Shown here piece by piece: positions 1-4,820 of a stretch of DNA of 5,086 bases. Made by a program: the position numbers and the translations under genes. The notes beneath the pieces were generated by a model. It was not told where the DNA came from and did not search any database. It was given only the letters and a program-made list of their open reading frames with translations. Source of the stretch: Nanobdellota archaeon (GTDB taxonomy: Archaea > Nanobdellota > Nanobdellia > Woesearchaeales > GW2011-AR15); the NCBI GenBank assembly GCA_018815145.1, contig JAHIYL010000172.1:1-5086 (forward strand), in the 5' to 3' direction. The first letter of the stretch is position 1. Every line of letters begins with the position of its first letter.

Positions 1-117
1 CAGACACTCAATATCAAAAAATCAAGCAAAAATTGGCTTGATATAATCGGATTTCACTTCAATTTTCAGGATTCTCTAGCTCTTCTTATCAATTCGGTTT
101 GCTTTATGAAAGATTAA
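1..117 (+). CDS. possible 3' end of a gene entering from the left edge
   Basis: Frame 1 is open from the first base for 38 codons and ends in TAA at 115-117. The other two forward frames close within about 15 codons. At this base composition a 38-codon run could still arise by chance, so the support is modest. The encoded tail is mixed polar and then hydrophobic (it ends SVCFMKD) and I do not recognise it. A promoter for the next gene follows about 30 bases downstream, which fits this being the end of a separate unit. The alternative is plain intergenic DNA. Confidence 0.3.
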   Translation, partial: QTLNIKKSSKNWLDIIGFHFNFQDSLALLINSVCFMKD

Positions 118-148
118 TAGTCAGATTAGTACCCAGAGTCTATTTTTC

Positions 149-163
149 GAAAAATATTTATAC
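149..163 (+). promoter_or_regulatory. archaeal BRE/TATA promoter of the small membrane-protein operon
   Basis: The sequence GAAAAATATTTATAC is a purine-rich BRE-like stretch followed by a TATA-like box centred near 158. Counting about 26 bases on puts the transcript start near 184, giving a leader of about 35 bases that contains the ribosome binding site at 205-210. This placement is an inference from archaeal promoter geometry. Confidence 0.55.
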
Positions 164-204
164 TCTAATCCACTAAATACCTAAATAAATATAAAAAAAT
201 TTAT

Positions 205-210
205 AGGGGG
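205..210 (+). promoter_or_regulatory. G-rich ribosome binding site (AGGGGG)
   Basis: AGGGGG lies 8 bases before the ATG at 219 in an otherwise A/T-only stretch. It is an imperfect match to the GGAGGTG pattern, but it is the only purine-rich site near this start and it supports the ATG at 219. Confidence 0.5.
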
Positions 211-218
211 TATTTATA

Positions 219-524
219 ATGGATAAGAAAAAGATTGAAGAAGGTAAAACAATGGCCATTGTGTCCTACATCACATGGATAGGCCTTTTAGTTGCATTCC
301 TGGTCAATTCAGATAAGAAGAATGAGTTCACAAAGTTTCATATAAGGCAGGCACTTCTACTTATATTGGCATCATTCCTGGTCCCGATTCCAGTAGTCGG
401 CTGGCTTTTCGGAATATTCCTGTTCATATTATGGATAATGGGATTGGTGTCTGCAATCAATGGAGAGACAAAAGAGATGCCTGTCCTTGGCAAATTTGCC
501 CAGGAATGGTTCAAAGGACTTTGA
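219..524 (+). CDS. small DUF4870/Tic20-like integral membrane protein
   Basis: This is a 101-residue membrane protein. A charged N-terminus (MDKKKIEEGK) precedes a first hydrophobic segment at about 12-29. A polar, charged loop (NSDKKNEF) and the motif FTKFHIRQAL at 37-46 follow, and then two further hydrophobic segments at about 46-58 and 60-80. The C-terminus is amphipathic and contains NGETKEMPVLG. The pattern of membrane segment, charged loop, F-x-x-F-H-x-R-Q-A-L and membrane helices resembles the DUF4870/Tic20-like group of small membrane proteins. Their function is mostly unknown, and the assignment is from memory of the pattern. The ATG at 219 has a G-rich site 8 bases upstream. The gene is first in an apparent operon, 31 bases ahead of a second membrane-protein gene. 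Nothing indicates a substrate or partner. Confidence 0.8.
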   Translation: MDKKKIEEGKTMAIVSYITWIGLLVAFLVNSDKKNEFTKFHIRQALLLILASFLVPIPVVGWLFGIFLFILWIMGLVSAINGETKEMPVLGKFAQEWFKGL

Positions 525-542
525 TTGGATTGGATGAATAAT

Positions 543-547
543 AAGGT
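543..547 (+). promoter_or_regulatory. ribosome binding site AAGGT for the second membrane gene
   Basis: AAGGT lies 8 bases upstream of the ATG at 556, inside the 31-base gap after the preceding stop. It supports that ATG and translation from a shared mRNA. Confidence 0.5.
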
Positions 548-555
548 ATAATAAG

Positions 556-1005
556 ATGACAACTGAATTCACAGATGCATTGTTGGGAGGGGCAGCACTT
601 GGAGGCATAATAACATTTATCATGGCATTTTTGGTTTTCATCCTGATTGGCCTGGTATTCATGTATTTCTATTTTTCATTATGCTGGATGGTCCTTGCAA
701 AAAAACTTGGGCATAGGAATGCATGGCTTGCATGGATTCCTCTGGCCAATATCTGTCTGATATTGGAAGTAGGAGGGTTTTCATGGGCATGGGTATTCTT
801 GCTGCTTGTTCCAGTGATAGGATGGACAGCGCTCATAGTCTTGGGATTCATCGCTACCTGGAGAGTCTATGAGAAGAGAAAATATCCTGGTATATTGTCT
901 TTGATACCTCTGCTTGCGCCAGTCCCTGTGATCGGCGGTCTTGCAGGTCTTGCTGACCTTGTTATCTTGGGAATGGTGGAATTCATGGACAGGAAAAATA
1001 AATAA
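556..1005 (+). CDS. DUF5684-like multi-pass membrane protein
   Basis: This 149-residue integral membrane protein has a glycine/alanine-rich N-terminus and hydrophobic spans at about 15-47, 76-103 and 111-140, and ends in a short basic tail (MDRKNK). Between spans one and two is the segment LAKKLGHRNAWLAWIPLANI (47-66). This matches my memory of DUF5684-type proteins: a small amphipathic stretch, a glycine or basic residue, then W-x-x-W-I-P followed by N. A later R-V-Y-E-K-R-K-Y-P-G loop (103-112) precedes the final span, again as in that group. No biochemical function is established for the family that I know of. The gene follows the DUF4870-like gene by 31 bases with its own AAGGT site and no separate promoter, so the two are probably co-transcribed. 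It ends in a T-tract and converges on the helicase fragment. Confidence 0.8.
   Translation: MTTEFTDALLGGAALGGIITFIMAFLVFILIGLVFMYFYFSLCWMVLAKKLGHRNAWLAWIPLANICLILEVGGFSWAWVFLLLVPVIGWTALIVLGFIATWRVYEKRKYPGILSLIPLLAPVPVIGGLAGLADLVILGMVEFMDRKNK
990..1004 (-). terminator. possible T-rich terminator of the helicase fragment
   Basis: Read on the minus strand, the sequence just past the helicase stop is TTATTTATTTTTCCTG, a T-rich stretch that could end transcription. It lies over the last codons of the convergent membrane-protein gene. It is weaker than the T-tract on the opposite strand. Confidence 0.35.
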
Positions 1006-1028
1006 TCTTAGTTTTTTTCTTTTATTTT
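1006..1028 (+). terminator. T-tract terminator after the membrane-protein operon
   Basis: The 16-base gap after the TAA at 1003-1005 leads into a T7 run at 1012-1018 and a further TTTTATTTT stretch to about 1028. There is no hairpin, which fits intrinsic archaeal termination on a U-tract. The later part overlaps the last codons of the convergent helicase gene. Confidence 0.55.
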
Positions 1029-1702
1029 ACCTCCTTTTTGATGTTGTAGAACTCCACTTCTCCGTCAAGATATATCCCTTGATGCAGGTCAATCGGCCTC
1101 CATGAATCAATTACAAGCTCTGCAGAGAGCCATTCTGCCAGTTCTTTTGGATTGCCGATTGTTGCTGAAAGGCCTATGAACTGCATGTTCTTCAACAGCT
1201 TTTTCAGTATTGTTATGAGTATCTCCAGGGTCGGGCCTCTTGAAGGGTCATTCAATAAATGGATCTCATCGACGACGACTGTACTTATATGTCGGATCCA
1301 GGGCGATCTATGCCTTATCAATGAATCTAGCTTTTCACTTGTACATATCACCAGATCAAAATTCTCAAGAAATGCGTCTTTTGAATCAATGTCTCCGATT
1401 GCAAGAGCGACCCTGATATCAGTGTATTTTTTCCTGAAATCGTCATACTTTTCATTGGCAAGAGCTTTCAATGGCACAATATAGACAGCTTTGCCCCTGC
1501 TTTTGTATATTGAATCCATGCAGGCTATCTCACCGACAAGGGTCTTTCCAGAAGCTGTCGGTGTGCATACAAGAAGGTTTTTCTGTTCAAGAAGACCTGC
1601 TGCAACTGCCTTTTTTTGGCTGGGCCTGAGCTCACTGAATTCTTTGGAGAGAAGTGAGTAGAGCTTTGGATGCAGCCGGTCTTTTAAGTCTGATATGTTC
1701 AT
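1022..1702 (-). CDS. Hel308/Ski2-like helicase, RecA1 domain only (truncated or split)
   Basis: This 226-residue protein carries every N-terminal superfamily 2 motif in order. They are a Q-motif-like RPSQKKA (26-32), Walker A TPTASGKT (47-54), motif Ia VPLKALANEK (76-85), motif Ib with TSEKLD (121-126), Walker B DEIH (145-148) and motif III LSATIGN (178-184). The following WRPIDLHQGIYLDGEVEF resembles the linker leading into the second RecA domain of Hel308 and other Ski2-like DNA helicases. The protein stops about 10 residues later (TAA at 1022-1024). RecA2 with motifs IV-VI, the winged helix and the ratchet domain are missing, whereas full Hel308 proteins are around 700 residues. No continuation appears below 1022, where a convergent gene begins. 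Alone it could bind ATP but would be unlikely to unwind DNA. I chose the ATG at 1702 over an upstream TTG because a TATA-like box lies about 27 bases upstream, which implies a leaderless mRNA. Confidence 0.85.
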   Translation of the reverse strand: MNISDLKDRLHPKLYSLLSKEFSELRPSQKKAVAAGLLEQKNLLVCTPTASGKTLVGEIACMDSIYKSRGKAVYIVPLKALANEKYDDFRKKYTDIRVALAIGDIDSKDAFLENFDLVICTSEKLDSLIRHRSPWIRHISTVVVDEIHLLNDPSRGPTLEILITILKKLLKNMQFIGLSATIGNPKELAEWLSAELVIDSWRPIDLHQGIYLDGEVEFYNIKKEVK

Positions 1703-1724
1703 CTGGAGAAGTAAAAGCAAAGAG

Positions 1725-1735
1725 TATTAAAAAAT
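1725..1735 (-). promoter_or_regulatory. TATA-like box for a leaderless helicase-fragment transcript
   Basis: On the minus strand this reads ATTTTTTAATA, centred about 27 bases before the ATG at 1702. With normal archaeal spacing, transcription would start at or next to that ATG, which also has no Shine-Dalgarno. The upstream BRE position (CACTACA) is not convincing. The same T6 run could instead serve as a terminator for the preceding minus-strand operon. Confidence 0.4.
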
Positions 1736-1765
1736 GTAGTGGATTTTGGAGTGGGATATCCTCCT

Positions 1766-2272
1766 CTATATGAATATCCTTCCGTGAAGCGTCCCTGTCA
1801 TGCCGCTGTAAACATAAGTGTATGTCAGAGTGAAATCCTGGACCAAACCATCAAGATAGCAGGGCGTCATGATGAAGGATCCTGATCTGCCATATCTGAT
1901 CTCTACATTTGGTTCAATCCTGCATCCTTCAACATTGATCTCATCAATAATGATTGCTGATTTTGACTGAAGTGATGCAAAATTTCCAAATTCCAGTTCA
2001 ACAATATTTTCATAATGGCTAAGGACTTTGCAGGAAATTCCCTGGCTGTGCGAGAACAAGACGCTTCCAGCATTGACAAAGATGCACTGCTGTGGACTAA
2101 CAACTCTTCCGGTAATGTCATACTCTTTGCCTACAATCAGAAAGGCCATCGACAGGACTACGACTGCTGCAAAAAAAGTGAGCACCTTCAGTCTTTGTAT
2201 CCTGCTCTTTCTTGTTTTTACCAGTTTTTTTATTTCCCTGTAAAATTTATATGAGTCAGTTGAGTCGTCCAT
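1766..2272 (-). CDS. single-pass membrane protein with a four-cysteine pilin-like ectodomain
   Basis: This 168-residue protein starts with a charged cytoplasmic-type N-terminus of about 29 residues (rich in K/R: KKLVKTRKSRIQR). One transmembrane segment follows at about 30-48 and then a beta-rich domain of about 120 residues, probably outside the cell. Cysteines at 63, 81, 117 and 138 could form two disulfides. The spacing I-S-C, then V-E-L-E-F-G-N, then V-E-G-C, with an ending that alternates hydrophobic residues (DFTLTYTY ... GTLHGRIFI), resembles the C-terminal domains of archaeal pilin-like proteins as I remember them. No class III signal peptide cleavage site is evident, and the long charged N-terminus argues against an ordinary processed pilin. 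The start ATG follows the stop of the coiled-coil gene by 2 bases and has no clear ribosome binding site, so translation is probably coupled. Function unknown. Confidence 0.75.
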   Translation of the reverse strand: MDDSTDSYKFYREIKKLVKTRKSRIQRLKVLTFFAAVVVLSMAFLIVGKEYDITGRVVSPQQCIFVNAGSVLFSHSQGISCKVLSHYENIVELEFGNFASLQSKSAIIIDEINVEGCRIEPNVEIRYGRSGSFIMTPCYLDGLVQDFTLTYTYVYSGMTGTLHGRIFI

Positions 2273-2274
2273 AT

Positions 2275-3354
2275 TCAGAGTGTATCTGTACTTTGTGCGA
2301 TGAACCTGTCGATATTTGAGATGAATGAATCTTTTTCATATTGAATCGATTCCAGGTCTCTGTTTAACCTATCAAGTTCAAGTGTTGAATCATGTATTTT
2401 TTTTCCATTCAGGTCTGTCACCAATTCATCAGTCATCTTTTTTATACCATATCTTTTGTCAAGTATGTTTGTATTGATTGAATCGATGCTCTCTTTGAGA
2501 AGCCTTAATTCGTCTGCTTTCCGGCCGATTGCATTGAAATCATCAAAATGCCTTATCTTCTTTTTGCTCATCTCTTCGGCAAAGGTCCTGAGCTGTATTT
2601 CTGTCATTTCCCTATCTGCCTGTGTCTGACTTGTATGCATCTTCTCCATAAGGTCAAGATTCAATTTCATCTGATCACTGATGTTTTGCATCTGTCTTTT
2701 TGCTGATCTGATTTTTTTTAATTTTGTGATTAGCTCATCATCCTCATAATTATTGTTCTTGGCAAAATCGATCATCTCTTTTTTGGCGATTTCAGCAAAC
2801 CTGTCATTTCTGATTAGTTCTTCTGACAAACTGAGCTGTGTTGCCACATGCTTTTTTGCAAGCTCTCTGAGAGTATCTTCAGATTTATTATACATGTGTT
2901 CAAGCCTTTTTTCTGTACTCTTGCAGTCTTTTTTCAATCTATCAAGTGAAGAACAATAATTTTTTATCCGTGACTCTTTTTTTTCAATCAGTCTGAGTCT
3001 CGTGCTTATGTCCCTATTGAGTTTCTTCAGCCTTTCTTCATATGGCTGGAATTTTTTGTATGCAGAGTCAGAATCTTTTATTATTGTCGGGATCTTAGAA
3101 TCAATATATGAGAGCAGGCTTTTTTTTGCTTCCCTATCTTCTGGCTTTTCAGAAGGATCATTATGGACCAAAAACATATTGTTCAGACCAATTTCAGTCT
3201 TGATAAGCTTGTTTTCCTGCAGAACCTCAGCCCATGTCTCGACAACATCCGGACTTGTATTGAGGAATATTGAAGCTTCCTTTAGTGAAATTCTTTTTTT
3301 ATTCTCGACAAGTTCACAGAGAGCATCTGCGCCTGTCTTGATTTTTAGAGCCAT
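2275..3354 (-). CDS. winged-helix and long coiled-coil protein
   Basis: This is a 359-residue soluble protein. Residues about 5-64 look like a winged helix: helix KTGADALCELVENKK, then ISLKEASIFLNTSPDVVETW as a helix-turn-helix, and NKLIKTEIGLNNMFLV as the wing. From about 75 to 350 it is almost entirely charged heptad-like sequence rich in K, E, D, R, L and I, with likely coiled-coil stretches at about 75-165, 205-240 and 275-350. There is no membrane segment, signal peptide or ATPase motif. Proteins of this architecture recur in DPANN and other archaea, to my knowledge without a defined role. The winged helix could bind DNA or another protein. I chose the ATG at 3354 because AAGGTGAA lies just upstream; a GTG four codons earlier falls inside that site. 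It is the first gene of an operon and is followed after 2 bases by the membrane-anchored pilin-like gene, which hints at a joint function. Confidence 0.85.
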   Translation of the reverse strand: MALKIKTGADALCELVENKKRISLKEASIFLNTSPDVVETWAEVLQENKLIKTEIGLNNMFLVHNDPSEKPEDREAKKSLLSYIDSKIPTIIKDSDSAYKKFQPYEERLKKLNRDISTRLRLIEKKESRIKNYCSSLDRLKKDCKSTEKRLEHMYNKSEDTLRELAKKHVATQLSLSEELIRNDRFAEIAKKEMIDFAKNNNYEDDELITKLKKIRSAKRQMQNISDQMKLNLDLMEKMHTSQTQADREMTEIQLRTFAEEMSKKKIRHFDDFNAIGRKADELRLLKESIDSINTNILDKRYGIKKMTDELVTDLNGKKIHDSTLELDRLNRDLESIQYEKDSFISNIDRFIAQSTDTL

Positions 3355-3361
3355 ATTGTGT

Positions 3362-3369
3362 TTCACCTT
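3362..3369 (-). promoter_or_regulatory. Shine-Dalgarno AAGGTGAA that fixes the coiled-coil gene start
   Basis: On the minus strand AAGGTGAA sits 7 bases upstream of the ATG at 3354 and matches the archaeal GGAGGTGA consensus over GGTGA. The in-frame GTG at 3366 is part of this site, so it is better explained as the ribosome binding site than as a start codon. Confidence 0.7.
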
Positions 3370-3406
3370 ATTTTTAACTACTATTTGATGCTAAATCATA
3401 AACTAT

Positions 3407-3420
3407 TATATAAATGTTTT
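3407..3420 (-). promoter_or_regulatory. TATA promoter of the coiled-coil/pilin-like operon
   Basis: The minus strand reads AAAACATTTATATA, containing a canonical archaeal TTTATATA box (3407-3414) with an A-rich BRE-like flank. The expected transcript start is near 3384, giving a leader of about 30 bases that includes the Shine-Dalgarno. This is the strongest promoter match in the window. Confidence 0.65.
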
Positions 3421-3438
3421 GTATTTTTACCACTCTAA

Positions 3439-3471
3439 AGTTATTATAAACAATACAGAAAGATTTTTATT
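3439..3471 (+). promoter_or_regulatory. enolase promoter region with two candidate TATA boxes
   Basis: Two candidates lie upstream of enolase. One is AGTTATTATAAAC (3439-3451), with a start expected near 3472. The other is GAAAGATTTTTATT (3458-3471), with a purine-rich BRE-like half and a start near 3493, just ahead of the Shine-Dalgarno. The sequence alone does not decide between them. The promoter is back to back with that of the coiled-coil operon within about 60 bases. Confidence 0.5.
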
Positions 3472-3494
3472 GGTTCTCTGTGTCTTTTTGTCTA

Positions 3495-3501
3495 GGGTGA
3501 T
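3495..3501 (+). promoter_or_regulatory. strong Shine-Dalgarno GGGTGAT for enolase
   Basis: GGGTGAT lies 6 bases upstream of the ATG at 3508 and matches the GGTGAT core complementary to the archaeal 16S rRNA tail. It supports the chosen start and efficient translation of this housekeeping gene. Confidence 0.7.
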
Positions 3502-3507
3502 TGTATA

Positions 3508-4797
3508 ATGTCAAAAATTCAGAAGATAATTGCAAGAGAAATTTTGGATAGCAGGGGAAACCCTACAGTAGAAGCTGATGTATTCACAGAAGACGGGATG
3601 TTCAGGGCAGCTGTGCCTTCAGGTGCATCGACAGGTGTCCATGAGGCGCTTGAGCTACGTGACGGAGATAAGGCAAGGTATATGGGAAAAGGAGTCCTTA
3701 AAGCTGTCGCAAATGTGAATGACAGGATAGCCATGCTTCTGATTGGAATGGATCCGGCAGAGCAGGCCAAGATTGATATCAAGATGCTTGAAGCAGATGG
3801 GACAGAAAATAAGTCCAATTTCGGAGCAAATGCAATACTCGCTGTATCAATGGCTGTTGCTAGAGCAGGAGCTGCTGCAAAAAAGATTCCTTTGTACAGA
3901 CATCTTGCTGAACTTGCAGGCACAAAGGAGATAAAGATGCCGGTGCCTTCATTCAATGTCATAAATGGAGGAAAGCATGCAGGAAATGCTCTTGCTATGC
4001 AGGAATTCATGATACTTCCGGTCGGTGCTGCCAATTTCAAAGAAGCTTTGAGGATGGGTTCTGAGACCTATCATCATCTCAAGAAAGTCATCAGGGAAAA
4101 ATACGGAAAAGATGCTGTGAATGTCGGTGATGAAGGAGGGTTTGCTCCAAACATTCTTGATAATAAGGAAGGTCTTGATCTCCTGAAGCAGGCTATTGAG
4201 AATGCAGGATACACTGGAAAGGTGAAGATGGGCATGGATGTGGCTGCTTCAGAATTCTATGAAACCGGAAAATATAATCTGAATTTCAAGGGAGATTCAC
4301 CTGATATGAAGACCGGTGCAGAACTTGTTGAGCTCTACAAAGAGTTTGTTGATGGTTATGATATGGTTTCTATCGAGGATCCATTTGACCAGGATGACTG
4401 GGAGCCTTATGCAGGCTTGACAGAAGCAGTCAAGAAAACCACCCAGATTGTGGGAGATGATCTTCTTGTGACCAATCCAAAAAGGATTCAGATGGCTATC
4501 GAAAAAAAGTCATGTGATTCGCTTCTTCTGAAAGTCAATCAGATAGGATCGATTACAGAGGCTATAAAAGCATGCAATATGGCGCATGAAGCAGGATGGA
4601 CAGTGATGGTCTCGCACAGGAGCGGGGAGACAGAGGATTCCTTCATCGCAGACCTTGTTGTCGGTCTTGGCACAGGGCAGATAAAGACAGGCGCACCATG
4701 CAGAAGTGAGAGGCTGGCGAAATACAACCAGCTTCTTAGGATCGAAGAGGAGCTTGGAATCGGGAAAGTGAAATATGGCTGCGAGAGACTGAAGTAG
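3508..4797 (+). CDS. eno: enolase (phosphopyruvate hydratase), eukaryote-like signatures
   Basis: Cytoplasmic enolase interconverts 2-phosphoglycerate and phosphoenolpyruvate in glycolysis and gluconeogenesis. The 429 residues are full length and every active-site element is present. These are the N-terminal AREILDSRGNPTVE (9-22), the mobile loop SGAST with Ser41, GGKHAGN with His157, QEF with Glu166, catalytic Glu209 in VGDEGGFAPN, metal ligands Asp244, Glu290 and Asp317, catalytic Lys342 in the signature LLLKVNQIGSITEA (339-352), and SHRSGET (369-375). Several segments match the animal/fungal form more closely than typical bacterial enolases: INGGKHAGNALAMQEFMILP, GMDVAASEFY, SIEDPFDQDDW and GAPCRSERLAKYNQLLRIEE. 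The stretch between GKGV and DGTENKS is 33 residues by my count, as in E. coli and 2 shorter than in human enolase. The gene has its own promoter, a strong Shine-Dalgarno and a T-tract terminator, so it is probably monocistronic. Nothing suggests loss of activity. Confidence 0.98.
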   Translation: MSKIQKIIAREILDSRGNPTVEADVFTEDGMFRAAVPSGASTGVHEALELRDGDKARYMGKGVLKAVANVNDRIAMLLIGMDPAEQAKIDIKMLEADGTENKSNFGANAILAVSMAVARAGAAAKKIPLYRHLAELAGTKEIKMPVPSFNVINGGKHAGNALAMQEFMILPVGAANFKEALRMGSETYHHLKKVIREKYGKDAVNVGDEGGFAPNILDNKEGLDLLKQAIENAGYTGKVKMGMDVAASEFYETGKYNLNFKGDSPDMKTGAELVELYKEFVDGYDMVSIEDPFDQDDWEPYAGLTEAVKKTTQIVGDDLLVTNPKRIQMAIEKKSCDSLLLKVNQIGSITEAIKACNMAHEAGWTVMVSHRSGETEDSFIADLVVGLGTGQIKTGAPCRSERLAKYNQLLRIEEELGIGKVKYGCERLK

Positions 4798-4800
4798 AGA

Positions 4801-4816
4801 TTTTTTTGATTTTTTT
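4801..4816 (+). terminator. double T7 terminator after enolase
   Basis: Three bases after the enolase TAG come two T7 runs (4801-4807 and 4810-4816) separated by GA. There is no stem-loop, as expected of archaeal U-tract termination. The tracts fill the 23-base gap before the convergent membrane-protein gene. Confidence 0.7.
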
Positions 4817-4820
4817 CAAT

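Noticed and set aside
191..204. TATA-like AAAAAAATTTATA just before the first membrane-protein gene
   Set aside because: A start about 26 bases downstream would fall inside the coding sequence after the ATG at 219. The box at 149-163 gives sensible geometry.
1152..1484. 110-codon + strand open frame opposite the helicase fragment
   Set aside because: The minus strand here carries an ordered set of helicase motifs, so this frame is a shadow.
1703..1720. Helicase start at the upstream TTG (1720)
   Set aside because: The extra residues (LLLLQ-type) are not typical of the family. There is no Shine-Dalgarno before the TTG, and the TATA spacing favours the ATG at 1702.
1754..1761. Palindrome GGATATCC downstream of the pilin-like gene
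   Set aside because: Eight-base palindromes are common by chance, and this one has no second copy or promoter-relative position that suggests an operator.
2275..3354. Reading the coiled-coil protein as an SMC/Rad50-type ATPase or as a clear ESCRT-III protein
   Set aside because: No Walker A, ABC signature or Walker B is present. The coiled coil alone with a winged helix is not enough to place it in the ESCRT families.
3002..3388. 128-codon + strand open frame opposite the coiled-coil gene
   Set aside because: The Leu/Phe/Ser-rich sequence is the usual antisense image of Lys/Glu/Arg-rich coiled-coil codons. It overlaps the well-supported minus-strand gene and its promoter.
3519..4040. 173-codon open frame antisense to enolase
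   Set aside because: It is a shadow of the highly conserved enolase gene, rich in A/S/P from the reverse-complemented codons, with no recognisable domain or start signals.
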